Translations under genes and position numbers: made by a program | The notes under the pieces: model-generated | Told to the model about the DNA's origin: nothing | Seen by the model: the letters and a program-made list of their open reading frames with translations, nothing else | Databases searched by the model: none | NCBI GenBank assembly: GCA_905221615.1 | Contig: CAJNDT010001890.1 | Coordinates: 1,666,602-1,730,601, forward strand | Length of the DNA: 64,000 nt | Source: Symbiodinium sp. CCMP2592 | Lineage: Eukaryota; Sar; Dinophyceae; Suessiales; Symbiodiniaceae | Direction of reading: 5' to 3' | Part shown: in pieces, positions 11,301 through 23,800 of the stretch | Position numbering within the stretch: position 1 is the first letter of the stretch | How the letters are laid out: the number at the start of each line of letters is the position of its first letter

Positions 11301-12671
11301 GGAATCGTTGGCCGATGAACTGAGAGACCTCTTCTACAATGGTATCTCGGTTCAATGTGGCAAGGAGAAGATGATCATGTACGTGGCTACACTTGGGCTC
11401 AAAGGCGACTGGCCGGTGCAAGCTCGAATTGGCCACTTAACACGTCACTTCTCCAAGAAGGGAGTTTACAAGACTTCGAACAAAAGTGGTTTCTGCCATC
11501 TTTGTCGAGCCGGGGAAACCAACTATCCCCCGTATGACTACTCCCGGAATGCCGCTTGGAGATCTTCATACCTGACCCGTGCTCCCTGGGCTACAGAAGG
11601 TCCTCTGTGCAGAATTCCACAATCTACAAGGAAGGAGCTGATGCACAGGTTCGACGTCTTCCACACTTGTCACAAGGGTGTGTTCGCTGAGCTGGCTGGC
11701 AGTGGACTTGTTGCTGGAAGCATATAGTGCGAATCCTAACCTCAACTTTTTGTATACCAAAGTTACCGGCAGTAAAGACTAAAACCCATAACCTGTAAAA
11801 GTAAGTTCATCTAGACGTATGTATATGTGGTTTCAGTATATATACGAGTAAATTTAAGTCATTTCAGGTTGTCCTTACAGATTATGGACTCGTGGGAGAT
11901 GGCAACTTTCAAGTTCAGCTTGATGCGATATATGAGCTTTTGGCCTCCCACTGCAAGACAAAGAACATACCTCTTCATATGGATGGTTTGACGAGGAACC
12001 TCCTGGCTTTCAAGGGTGACTATCAGTTTCCCGTGGGGCTGCTTGGATTGGACTCGGGGTTCCTTTGCAGGGGTCTTTTTCCGCTTAAAGAGTTTTTTTT
12101 GTGGGCTAGTTGAATCGATATACTTTTTGGAAGGTTTTTGCGAGTCCCGAAATCATGGCACAGGTCCTGGTTCAAAGGGGCCGACACCAGAGCGGTCTGC
12201 TCGTTTTTGCAAAGCTACTTCGAAAGTCATGTGGCTCAGCTTGCAGCCCCGGACCCGTACTTGCAAAATATTTTGGCGGCACTTCGTTCGGCGAACCAGT
12301 TCCTCGAAACATTGTACTCTTCGGGGCTATGGCTGTCGCGAGATCGGTGCCACAGAGCGGCCCAAGCAGGATTGGCTTTCATGAAGAGCTTTCTGGAGAT
12401 AGCTCACTCTGCCCATCGGCAGGGCAAAACACGATTTAAGCTTACTCCGAAACTACATGCATTTCTGCACATGACCGAAGCCCTGGCACACGCCTACGAG
12501 ACAAATCGAGTGTGGACCTGGAGTCCACTCGCTGATGCTTGCCAAATGGACGAAGACTGGATAGGAAGAATTGCCTTCCTGACGACTACCGTCAACAGGC
12601 GGACTGTCCACAAGCAGACACTTAACAAGTACCTTGTGAATGCGGCGAGGCATCTGCTTGGAGAAGGGTGA
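8124..12671 (+). CDS. multi-exon gene for a TNP2/CACTA-like, transposase-derived protein (tentative family)
   Basis: Exons resolved by phase: 8124-8309, 8415-8537, 8623-8684, 8735-9128, 9202-9308, 9349-~9448, 9570-9647, 9696-9734, 9832-~9988, ~10303-10395, 10667-11709, 11868-12037, 12164-12671. The C-terminal half has the plan of TNP2-type transposases: an acidic residue in a strand (VQIHADEG), a second in LKGDWPV, a C-x2-C pair (GFCHLCRAG), then HRFDVFHTCHKG, WFKGADTRAV, LTPKLHAFLHM and MDEDWIGRI blocks. The N-terminal half is basic and acidic low complexity. I recall similar uncharacterised dinoflagellate proteins, but cannot verify this. The last exon ends in TGA at 12669. Whether it is an active transposase or a host gene is unknown. 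Confidence 0.55.
8415..8537 (+). CDS. exon of the transposase-like gene
   Basis: 41 codons, DAFNHRMEILISSTKEGKVV and onward; possible GC donor CTC|GCCC leads to 8623 (RIAAVVKYC). Confidence 0.5.
8623..8684 (+). CDS. exon of the transposase-like gene
   Basis: RIAAVVKYCTKNRQRKKLLT; ends ACGAG|GCCTGT, a GC donor. Joining to 8735 restores LLTRRDKYQPDIKEYWVD. The intron 8685-8734 is only 50 bases. Confidence 0.55.
8735..9128 (+). CDS. exon of the transposase-like gene, acidic and Lys-rich
   Basis: RDKYQPDIKEYWVDTSTVG, then a Glu/Asp run, a KKKKNKKKSK run and a charged helix to EAIESAREAG. Canonical GT at 9129; intron 9129-9201. Confidence 0.6.
9202..9308 (+). CDS. exon of the transposase-like gene
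   Basis: ELERIPPMLSDILKLRIKMD and a helical tail; a GC donor at 9309 and acceptor at 9348 (40-base intron) give THKLKTQMELRAQ in phase. Confidence 0.5.
9570..9734 (+). CDS. two small exons of the transposase-like gene (9570-9647 and 9696-9734)
   Basis: TLDKISANSLELNKLFPGSI then VHPAFL; a 48-base GC-AG intron (9648-9695) leads to TSRFTMEEKKLKR, and a GT donor at 9735 leads to 9832. Phases agree, but the order is inferred from composition only. Confidence 0.4.
9832..9988 (+). CDS. Lys/Ala-rich acidic exon of the transposase-like gene
   Basis: TILRSKSKKNVRAKADGDDE, then KVKAKAKAAPKGKPAAKKPA. The stop at 9995 is probably intronic; a GA donor at 9988 is possible. The next exon near 10303 continues with AKKPPKDDKPGAASTALQKA. 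Confidence 0.45.
10667..11709 (+). CDS. main exon of the transposase-like gene
   Basis: Begins after CCCTGTAG with KRQALCNIAAGFMDECRD and runs 347 codons to AELAGSGL. Contains HADEG (first acidic candidate), LKGDWPV (second), C-x2-C in GFCHLCRAG, and FHTCHKGVFAELAG. A GT donor at 11710 and acceptor at 11867 join to VVLTDYGLVGDG in phase 0. The listed open frame runs on to a stop at 11725, which lies in the intron. Confidence 0.6.
11868..12037 (+). CDS. exon of the transposase-like gene
   Basis: VVLTDYGLVGDGNFQVQLDA to DYQFPVG. The only donor that keeps the frame is GC at 12038; it joins to 12164 giving FPVGSWFKGADT. Confidence 0.6.
12164..12671 (+). CDS. last exon of the transposase-like gene
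   Basis: SWFKGADTRAVCSFLQSYFE through LTPKLHAFLHMTEA and MDEDWIGRIAFL to LVNAARHLLGEG and TGA. No polyadenylation signal was recognised downstream. Confidence 0.6.
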
Positions 12672-12964
12672 GAAAATGAAGCCATCGAGCGAGTGATTGC
12701 ATTCCCTTAAGCCCCGACCGTCCTTTTCCCGAACATTTCGACACGAATATTCTCGATTGAATCGATTCCCAGTGCAGTTCCCCAAACAAAAAGCGTCACT
12801 GCTGAGAAATCCAACACATCAGAAGCGACTTTCGTCGGTTGCCTATTATTTCAGGCTACCAGGTTTTCCAGGTGAGAGTTCTGGGGTGCAAGGCTTCAGG
12901 GGTACGGTGTTGGGGCTTTTCGGCATTTTAGGGTTTCGCAGTGGCAATGGTGGGAGTGCGTGGC

Positions 12965-13410
12965 TAAACTACTACTACTACTACTGCTACTACTACTACT
13001 ACTGCTACTCCTACTACTACTACAACTACTACGACTACGACTTCTGCTACTGCTACTGCTACTGCTACTGCTACTGCTACTGCTACTGCTACTGCTACTG
13101 CTAATGCTACTGCTACTGCTACTGCTACTGCTACTGCTACTGCTACTGCTACTGCTACTGCTACTGCTACTGCTACTGCTACTGCTACTGCTACTGCTAC
13201 TGCTACTGCTACTGCTACTGCTACTGCTACTGCTACTGCTACTGCTACTGCTACTGCTACTGCTACTGCTACTGCTACTGCTACTGCTACTGCTACTGCT
13301 ACTGCTACTGCTACTGCTACTGCTACTGCTACTGCTACTGCTGCTGCTACTGCTACTGCTACTGCTACTGCTGCTGCTGCTGCTGCTACTACTGTGCTGC
13401 TGCTGCTTCT
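12965..13410. repeat. (CTACTG)n hexanucleotide array
   Basis: Degenerate CTA triplets to about 13040, then nearly perfect CTACTG to about 13350, then CTG-rich to 13410. The overlapping 152-codon frame is poly-Leu and not a gene. Confidence 0.95.
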
Positions 13411-13694
13411 GCTGCTAGTACTACTGCTCCTGCTACGACGACGACTACTACTACCATTCGTGCTGCTGCTACCGGCTTGTTGTGTCTCAGGATGGAGTTC
13501 GCAAATTTATAGTCAGCCGTCGGCTTCTGGCATGTTGCTTTGCTTCCTGCTTGCCTGGCTCCAGCCTGCATGGCCCGACTGACCAGCAACCAGTTTGAAA
13601 GGATTGTCTTAAATCTTAGATATTGAAGTGCAGCACCCCCCACCGCCAACCCCGACCTGAAAAATCCTTGCCATAGAATGCACTGCGGCAAATC

Positions 13695-13840
13695 TGAAAA
13701 AATGCTGAGAGTAAGAGCTCTAAGAGTAAGAGTAGGGGAGGAGGAGTAGGAGTAAGACTAATTAAGAGCAAGAGTAAGAATGAGAGTAAGAGCAGGAGTA
13801 AGAGTAGGAGAAAAGTAAGAGCAAAAACAAGAGCAAGAGT
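13695..13840. repeat. degenerate (AAGAGT)n repeat
   Basis: Purine-rich AAGAGT, AGGAGT and AAGAGC hexamers on the + strand. Confidence 0.8.
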
Positions 13841-13957
13841 GTACAAGCAGGTACGAGCCGCCCACCTCGCTCTTCCCCCGGGACGGGCTGTGGATTCTGC
13901 CCAGCCCAAGAACCAGAGCCACCTCCAGGAACGCCACTAAGGAGGATACTTGGCCCT

Positions 13958-14068
13958 TCTTGTCGGGTATCATGGGAACTAAAGGTTAACCTTTTTGGTT
14001 ATACAGGGATTATATCGGGACTTACTATCCAAGAAAGGTTAAAGGTTACCTACTCTACTCCTGGGTGG
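13958..14068. repeat. hairpin repeat, GGTTAACC family, copy 1
   Basis: CTTGTCGGGTATCATGGGAA, AAAGGTTAACCTTTTTGG ... CCAAGAAAGGTTAAAGGTTACC. Other copies at about 17982-18085, 21175-21286 and 61581-61690. Confidence 0.8.
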
Positions 14069-14846
14069 GAGAATGATCGTTTTGGAGGGGGATTCCTTTA
14101 AGGGTTACTGAAGGTTACTGTCAGGGATTAAAAAAAAGCTTTCACTTTAGCGGTTACTGTCAGGGATTGAATAAATAACCGGAAGGATGGAAACACTCAG
14201 GGCTTCAATGGGTTCCGATTCCGATGAGGGGTTCTATGAGGGATTTTGGGTAAGCCACCGTGGATGTCTTTGACGATTGAAGCCCCGCAGGAGGTACCAT
14301 ACTTTTCAGAAAACGCCACCCAGCCATAGCGCTATTAAGCTCAACCAAAACCAACCACTCCAGATTCAACATCAATCCGAATCTGGCTGTTGGTTCCGTG
14401 TTTCAAAACTGAAGGCTACAGGTAGCGTCGAACCACAGCCGTACATGGATGCGAAGTTGTTCTTGGATGCAGGTCGTGCAGATTTGCAACTGCCTGGGCT
14501 TTGAGCCTTTCAAATCTGATTGCAGCTGGGGTGACTTGACACTCAGTTTTGTGCGGCTCAGGCGGGCTGGTTCGACACTTTGACGATTGGTGTTGGGTGT
14601 TTAGCGCATCGGCCGTCTCTGGCTTTCTTTCTCGCTGGCTACCCTGGACCACACCGTGGGGTGCCGTTGGCAGACGTAACGACCCTCTCCTGCCAACGGT
14701 TGCAGACTATGCGACCACTTCCCCGACACAGAATATAGGGGCCTGAATCATGGAATATGGTTGTGTGGCCCAAAATGCTCTACTAAATTATAACAAGGAA
14801 GCACTAAAAGAGTATTGGTAGTTATTTAGGCCACAATGGTACAGGC

Positions 14847-17800
14847 TCAGTCTGTAAGACCTCTATCACACGGAGAACGGTTGACTAAACCGAACTGGGT
14901 GGTTGTCAAAATTATAGGCCCTTTTTGGGTCCCTTGTATAATGCGGCACCTAATATTTAGGGTATCCAAAACAGGAATATAATTTTGACAACCACCCAAA
15001 TGGCACGAAAGATGCCTTGTCCACCCTGAACGGGCGGACCGTGCGGCGTCGACGAAGGGAATTCCTGAGCACTGCTTCCGATCTTTGAAACCCGCCAAAG
15101 CTGTAAAACACATCCAGGAGCCTCAAATTTTGGGAAGATGGAGACTTGTAGGCTGCAGGAGTTGGGAAAGTGATGTTTTTTCCCGGAGGCGTGCCAATTA
15201 AAACCCTAAACTAGGTTTTTTTTTTTGAGCAGGGGCTGCGGTGCACATGCCCTTGGGTGTTTATCCTTGCCTTGACTCATTCAGCCAGGCACCTGGATCC
15301 ACTCTCCTAAACCAGGCCCTAAGCCCTGAGACCTCTAAACCCTGAACCCTAATGAAAATTATCCCCACATCTCAAAAACAACTTGTGTGATGTATCCCTG
15401 GCTCAGCTTCCGTTGATTAGAGTGATTAGAGGCTGTAGGTTATTTCAATTCCCATTGCAGTCCCTGTTAGGCTTAGTTGCCGTAGCTTATATATAGTGAA
15501 ACTATACTGCGACCCTACTACCCTGCTCTCATCAGGAAGGCCCATGCTAAACCCAAGTATAGCAACCCTTATAGAGGCCCCCACACGGAACGCGTAGTTC
15601 GTTTTACCCCGAGACAGGAACGGTGAAGGCCAAGTTGGTGCCAAAGACGCCGCGGTGGGTCGGCCGATTGGCCGCTGTCCTTCTTCCTCTTTCTCCTTGT
15701 AACCCACACAAAAGGTTTAGGGTTTAGGTTTTTTTTTTTCACGACCCTTTTCGGCTTCGCAGAATCCGAGAGGTTTAGGGCTGTTAGGGTTTTAGGGGGT
15801 TTTAGGGTTTAGGGCATTTAGGGTTTTCTACTCGGAGGTTCATGGGTAGTTATAAGTCAGCTTAGATGTAGGGTAGATATACTTATACTATAAAACCCAT
15901 ATTAGGAGACTTACAAGGCCACATATAACTACCCATGAACCTCCAAGTAATCTACACTAATAAGTGTTCAGAATAAAGTTCCTTCCCGGGCTCTGTTACG
16001 CAAAAGGGTTTTAAACGGGCCTTACTGATTAGAACAGGGCATTGGGTGGTATACCTCTCTTTTTTCAAAGTCATGCAGAAGCGTTAACCAGTAGAACAGG
16101 GATCATGTAAGGATTCCCTGATGGATCGACTTAAGGGGTGACTACCTGGAATTCAATATCGAAAGCTCAATGATTAAAATAGGATTGTTATACTCCAGGT
16201 TTATAAACATATTATAAAGGAACCCTACGGGATACCACTCGGAGTGATAAGGCCCGTGTGTTGGAACAGGCAAACTTCGCTTAAGCCTGAGACCCTCATG
16301 CCCTGCAGAAGCCCAGCCTTGAACAGAAGAGTCTCTCAACAGCCCCGTCTTTCAACAACCGGCTATTACGAAGGTGCCGGCCAAAAGGTGCTACAGGAAA
16401 ATGAGACATTCAGCGCTACGAGAGCCGATACAGGGCTGCCCTGAACTCTCACGGCATGTAGCCTCGCTGCTTTCGGATAGGAGGGGCTTGGGGTTTCCCC
16501 TTAGGACTTGGGGCGGGTGCGGGCGTGCAAGGCTCCCCCGAGAATTGCACATATCTGCAAGCCTTGCATCCCCTGAGTGGATCGAGCATGAGTCGAATCC
16601 CAAACACCTTCCCAGACCCCCGGCAGCCCGGCAGGACCTAGACAGTAGATCCCCCAATTTGGGGCCTATACTACTTAGGGTACTTTATAGGAACCGCCAT
16701 TCAGAGATCTACTTTTTGGATCCTCCCGGGAGTCTGGGTTTTTAAAGGCTCAATGTTATAGAGGGGTCTGAATACGTAGTAGTATGTTTCAATACTGACC
16801 CATAATCCCGACGTGGTCCTACTATGTTCTACACCTATAAGCCCTAAACGGAACCCTAGCCCCTAAACCCCCACCGAAAAAACACAACCAGAGCAGTCTA
16901 CATAAGTCGCTGCCCAAGACGCCGAGACGGGTCGCACTGCCGGCCGCTGTCGTTCTTCTTCCCTCTCCTTGTAACGCAAAATGAGGGACAGGGTTTTGGA
17001 TTTGGGGTTCAGGATTCAGGGTTCAGGTTCCAAGCAAAGGGTTTTGAAAACACATAGGGTTCTTTTAAGGGTGTAGGCGGTACAGGGGTTTTAACGGATT
17101 AGACTACGGCGTTTATGAACTTTATACGGGTGTTTATAGGGCTCTTTCAGGCCCACCAGCAAGTGTTTCCAAAGAGTGTACGGAGCTTAATTAATGATTG
17201 GAATAGGGTTTGGGGTGTACATTATGAAACTAGATCCTGAATCCACGCCCCTTCATGGGTTCAGTGTCTCGGGTTTGCCTTTTATGGATGCCTAAGCACC
17301 TGAGCCCGCAGCTTTAAATCCGTATGCAACGAACCAGCTTCGCGCAGCAACCATCCTTCAGCTACCGCCCACTACGACGAGAGTTCCATTACCTATACTA
17401 TTTTTAGGGACCCTTATTATGGTTATAGTAAAATGGGCCCCAAAACCCTATTCTAAAGATTAAGGCCCCTATATCTATTTCAGTCAGGGCCACAGCTCCG
17501 GGGAGGGAGGTTCAGTGCTAGAAAGAGCCGATGCACGGCTGCCTGGAACCCTGATCTGATGTGGCGTCGGTGAGTCAGAGGTTTAAACCCTAAACCCTAA
17601 ACCCTAAACCCTAATTTAAGGCTTCAAATTGAACCCGTTTTGTGGGTTTGGGGTTGTGGGTTGCGAAGGATTTGCCGCCTTTCCAGGCTCCGCCGGGAAT
17701 CCGCGGTGGCGGTTTGTACAAAAGGGAGGCGCAACCCGAATGATAGGACCAGTGACCTGGCCCCCGGTGATATATGGGGGTTTCGCAGGGGGATCCTTAT

Positions 17801-20800
17801 AAGGAGCCCAAAATAAGGTACCCCGAATATTCGGTAACTTCCATACAGTCAACAAGAGCAGTCACAAGCAGAGAACCTGATGCATCAGCCTCCGACAGCA
17901 CTCACAGCCTGTGCAAGCAAGTGGCCAGTTGTCTGTTCACGAACCTTGCCATGGATTCTCGGTAGGGTGTCTAGACAAGATACCTACTTGTCCGGAACTA
18001 TAAAGATTAACCTTTTTGGTTTTATAGGGATTATATAGGGACTATACTATCCAAAAAGGTTAAAGGTTACCTGCTCTACTACTAGGATAGGGTGTCTAGA
18101 CAAGACAAGATTTCTATTTGAACTACAGTGGGCGAAAACCTTCGAGCTACATTTAATTTCTTGGGTACTGCCCCCGTCCTGGCCCTGTAACAGTCTTTGT
18201 TAGGGGTCATATTAAGGGCTATATATACATGTATGGCAGCACATGTGCCTCATTATATCTAACTGGTGCAGTATGCGGGCAGTACCCAGCCCATTTCATT
18301 CTTCAGTCCACTATTCCAGAGACCTTAGAGACTCATGCGATGCTCGAAATCTTGCAAGTCGTCACGTGATGGCGCCTGGCCTCCGACAAGACTGATTGAA
18401 CCGTGCTTCTTACTGGTGTTGCTCTCTGCAATCGCTTTTAATTACTACGCAGGTGACTATTATATTGATCTATCTATCTACCTACTGTATGTTTGTACAC
18501 ATGTATGTATACATGTATGTCACTGGTGCCCTTGCAACCCTTGCCTACAACCCCTCTTTGTGGTGGTTAACCTCGGATCCCTGCTAACGCTCCTACATTA
18601 ACTTGCTAGCGAACAGTTAGAGAACAACGGATATGCCGCCTGAGCCGGAAATATTAGACCCTCAACCCTAAATCAAAGAAGCCCAGACCCCTAGAGCCTA
18701 AAACCAATACCCCTGCCTGCTCCACCCTCTCAGGCCCTAAACCCTAAACTTGCTCAAACTCTGAATGGAAGTTGGCTAAGCAACTACGCACAGCGGCTCG
18801 AAAGTTAGTCGCACATACGGAGAATACTCGGGAAACTTGCGGTACGGAGCCTACAAACCCCAAAGCATCAAGGGCCCGAACCGTTTGAGCCGAGGAGCTT
18901 TCGCAGTGGGTCCTCATTTGCATCCGAGCCCTGCGTCTTTGGGAAAGGGCTCGATAGAATCGGATTTCGACTGCCAGTCCATCCCAAGAAGTGCTGGTTT
19001 TGCAAGGGTTCTATGAGGGTTTGAAAAGGCTCCGACAGCGATTCTATAATCAGGGTATCTGCAGGGCCAGCAGGAGGTTGCCGTGTTTCTGCGAGGCTTT
19101 TGACGGCTTCAGGAACCGCGAACCACGAGTTTTATACCGTTGTCATCGCTCGGACCTGGGTGCTCTTATGGGATCCTTAAGGGAGGGGGGTCCAAGGGGG
19201 GTATATAACCCAATAGTTCCTTTTTCTCCCTAGTACTCCCAAAGGTTCCCTAAGGTTCCCTAGTACCCTCCCCCCTTTGAACCCCCCTCCCTTAAGGATC
19301 CTATAATGCTCTGGCGAGGAACCCTTTGAAGAGCGTAGAGGCTCCTCCAGGAGGTTGGAACGTGAGTTGACGCAAAACCCGACGGTTTGATCAACCCGGT
19401 GCTTCAGGAAGATTTCTGATAGCCATCCCCAAAAATGAGGCTCGCAATTGCAGGGGGTCTAGATTCATCCGGGCTTTCCTTTGCTGTTTCCTGTCGGCGT
19501 CAGGGTTCTGATTGTTCAAGTTTCTGGCAGTTGTTCTGTGTTGTACATGCAAGGCCCCAATCAACGGATAGTAACTTCGGTTGCACTACTTGCTTAGCGA
19601 CGATGGGCTCAGACTTCCTGAATCCCGGGAAACCACATCGGCCTCCTCACTGATGGCACTGAGAGCATCGTCATCCCGGGGACGCTCGTCACACGGGGGC
19701 GCAGGGCCCGAGCCTGCCTGCAGTGGAATGTGAGAGGGTTGTACGAGCCCCGCTGACCGCTGACCCCAAAACAATAAAACCTAAACCCATACTCTTGTGG
19801 TTTCGACGCTTAGGGCTAGGTGACGCATGTCAGGTGCTCGACTCTTCATGCTGGGAGTTTCAGCTTGAAGGAGCAGCACCTTATTTGGGAGCCCTTACCA
19901 TAGTGGGCTGTATCAGAGCATCCAAAGTGAAGCCCTGCGGCCACGGCTGTGCCCTCGCGATGCTCTCCGGCGCCCTGGCCGGCCCCGGCGCCGGAAGCAA
20001 GGCTTTCCTCCTGACCAAGGCTGTCTTCGGCTTAATGGGTTCCTTTAAAGGGGTTACTACAAGGGTATTCTAAGGGTTCCTTTAAAGGGTTACTATAAGG
20101 GTTCCTTCAAATGGCTGTAGAAGGGGTTGGGAGTTTCCGAATATTAGGGGTACCTTCTTTAGGGGTCCTTATGATAAGGATCCTACTATCTAGGGTACTA
20201 TATTAGGAGTCCCCTATTTTCGGAAACTCCCTTTTGTGGCCTTAGTGATGAATAGGGTTTAATTGAGGGGTGTTGGAACCAGAGCTGTAACAAGGAGTCT
20301 TGAGAAATACTAATGAAATATGTTGCCTGAGGGGCTCAGGGGGTTGCAGAGCCTTCTTGTGCTACGAATTTTGGGAGGCTTGCACCTCCTGAGGAGTTTT
20401 GCGCTTGTTGCAAGTGCCGGCTTCTCGGTTTTAATACATAAGCTTGCATCGCTTGTAGCTGATTTGCAGTTACGGGCCGCACAGCTGCGGTTAAGCAGGG
20501 AGTCTGGAGGTGCAACCAGGTGCATAACCCAGCACCCGCGAAGGTGCCCCTGGATACAACCTCAGCCAACTCCTACAAACTATGTTCGCGTGTCCAGGCG
20601 ACTCTTGGAAAATACAGAGAGGCAGCCAAAGACTAACTTCAATCTCACGTGTTCCAGACATCACCGATAATCAAGCAGCAGGATGCCCTAAACCCTAACC
20701 ATGAACAGGTCTTCTCCTCCTCTGCTTCCTCAGTCTGAAACAAGTCTTCCTCCTCCAGCAGTCGTCGCCACGCCTCTCTAAGTGCTGCCATTGGGGGGAT

Positions 20801-23800
20801 AAATGCCTCACTGCCTCACTGGAACCACAGAAGTCTTGATGTTTGGTCTTCCTTTTGTCCTACAGGGACAAAAATTAAAGCGGACACAAGCTTTTCTGTA
20901 AACTCATGCTGCTTTGCATGAGCGCTCTAAACTCCTGATTCTCATGAGAAGTGCGCTGCAAAGTCATATCAAGCCCTCGCATAACCTCAGAGCTCTACAA
21001 GACTCTTCCGGAAGAGAACCCTATTCCGAAAAATCTAAACCAAGACGCCTCTTCGGGATCGATCTCCAATGCTGCTTGCAATCCCCATGTGCGCTGTTGC
21101 GTTCGCGAGAGCCGGCATTTTTCGGCTTGCCTCTTCAAGGAGTCCTTGCAGCTTGTAGATGTTCTTTTACACCTACTTGTCGGGTATCTTGGGGGACTAA
21201 AGGTTAACCTTTTGGTTATATAGGGATTATATAGGGCCTATACTCCCCAAAAAAGGCTACAGGTTACCTACTCTACTACTAGGTACAGGTTTTGGGGCCT
21301 TCAGGCTTGGCGTGGGAGGCCTTTCAAACCGGTGTTCTGCATATCAAACCCCAACCTCGCGTACTTTGTGCCAACATGTCGGGGTCTCAGGAAGTAGGGG
21401 AGATCTCTCGCTCCTAAATAGCAAGACCCTGAGTGAAAGCATGCCTATATAAGGCAATTCCCCCAAATTTCAAATCCCTGATCCCTAAAGACACCTAAAA
21501 CTACACAAACCCTTTATAAGCACGGACTTGGAGTGTATGCCGGCAGCGAAGCTCTCTGGCAGAGCCTTCCTCAGACTACACGAACCCTAAACGCTAAACC
21601 CTAAAAGAATAATCGGACTTTCAACTGCAACTCAGTCGAGAGGTCCTTGTGAAAGCTGCACCGTAACTGTTTGGTTCTCAGTAGGCAATGGGGGAATGGG
21701 TTATGGGGACAGTTATTGGGGCTACTTTTGGCATCCATGCCCCCATTTCCTAGTAAGCACCAAACAGTCAAGCACATCGCCTTCCCAGGACTGTCACCGG
21801 AGACAGACTTTAATAATTAGAACAGGGTATATACTATACTATAAGTTTAATAAGGAGCCCTTAAAAACGGCCTATAATGGTGACTATAAGGGGTATTATG
21901 GAGGTTTAGTATAAGGGCCCTAATAATTAGAATATGTTTCCTTTGAAGGGTTCCTTTAAGGGATACTATAAGGGATATTATATAGGGGCCTTAAAAGTTA
22001 GAATAGGGTTCCTTTGAAGGGTTCCGCTAAGGGATACTATAAGGGGATATAATATAGGGGCCTTATAATAGTAAATAGAATAGGGTTCTGGGGTATATTG
22101 CTATAAGAAGGACCGCCACAAAATAATGTAGGTAAATATTAAGGCCCCCATAGTACATTCGAGTTCTAGCGTTTGGAGGAATGACCCATTCGACCTCGCT
22201 GTGTCAGTGTTTAAAGCTCAGGGTTTCTCAAGGCCTCAGGTAGGGTTCAGGGTGGACAACTTTTGATGATCGCCCATAGACTTCCTAACCCCTGAACTAA
22301 GCTAAGCAGTATATCTTGAATCCTACTAAGGCCCTCCAGTACAACATGGGGGATATATCTGTGAATCTCTGACAGCTCTAACCCCCGGTACGAGTCTCAA
22401 CTGGGAAGTTGTCAACATTATGGACCCTTGACCCTTTTGGGTACCCTAAATATTAGGCGCCGTATTATAGTAAGGACCCCAAAAGGGACTATAATTTTGA
22501 CAACCACCCGACTGGAAGTGCACCCTGTGCAGTCCTCCACCGCCTTGATGATGTCACCTGTCTGCGGTACATTCTTGCCGCGGGTCCCCTGGCTCCACAT
22601 ATCCCAGGAAACATTCTGCAAAGTCTTGACTGCCTGCAGGGCTGAGAGATAAGAGTCAGGGGCGTTGTAAGCACTTTCACAATTGAGGCTAGAGGACTTT
22701 GCTCGGACACAGGTTTTTGATTCAGGCACCTCCTTTTGCAGACCAGTATATGCTTCTTCCGGAATGCAGCTGACATCACAAACATGGGGCAACTCGGCGA
22801 AGAGCATCTCGGCGAATTCAGGATGCTTTTGCAACACATCGGCTGCGTAGGCTTTTGGTGGTACGTGCAGGGCGATTGCAAGCTGTCGTCGTTGCTCCGA
22901 CCTTGGGGAATGGATGCCGGAGCGCCGACACCTAATTGAATACCCGTTTCTGTTTCTCAAAAGTAAGGTGAATGGTGACATCTAGATAGCAATGCCATGC
23001 CCCCTGTACCCAAAGTGCGCACGATTCTTGCGACAACTTGGCCAAACATGACAAACAATCTTGTCCCTATGCGTAGGATGAGCTTCAAATTGGGAAGCAT
23101 CATAACGAGAAAACGCTGACCATAGATGCAAGCTAGTCTCAGTATGAAGCCTGCCATGTGTGTCTTGAAGATCGGCTTCTCAACGCGTGCCACGGCAATA
23201 TCCTCTCGCATCGTCACCAATGTCGTACTGGCAATGTTGTCGGTGGCTGTGGCAACCACGTTGCCAATTGATTGTGCTCGACACCGAGGTACAGCAATCA
23301 CCTGAGGCCCAGAAAAGCACTGCCAGATGCTTTGTTCTTTGCGAAGTGTTGGAACAAGACCGCTTGGACTAGTGTTCAGACAACCAAGAAGCTTGGAAGC
23401 AGTTCATGAAGCGTGCTGAAACTAACACTTCTTCTGTTGGGCATCTCCTCAACACAGTCTTTACCCCGTTGCTAGTGTAAAAACCGGGCTGCCTGTTCTG
23501 GAATGCAAAGCTGGAATGCCAGAGGTAAGCGGACCCTCAACAGGGTTGTGAAACTGATAAACCGCAAGAACCCTAAGCCACAAACCAAAAATTCATGCAG
23601 ACGCCTTAACGGGAATGCAGGAGCTTGAGGCAGGAAGTTGGGAGGCACACCATTTGTCTCCTTGGATACTTCTGAAACCTGAACTTTATCACCTTAATAT
23701 ATCCTGGACTGCCCACAATCACGGCAACATACCAAGAAAAGAGCTCCACTTCCAGCCCACCAAAACATTGCAATCATATGCTCAGAGCTCTGCTGAAGAT

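Noticed and set aside
12960-13418. 152-codon ORF
   Set aside because: Pure poly-Leu translation of a CTACTG microsatellite; likewise the Leu/Tyr/Thr ORFs at 4113-5404.
20320-20670. + strand Leu-rich ORF of 116 codons
   Set aside because: All three overlapping frames on both strands are open and none has a recognisable motif or splice context.
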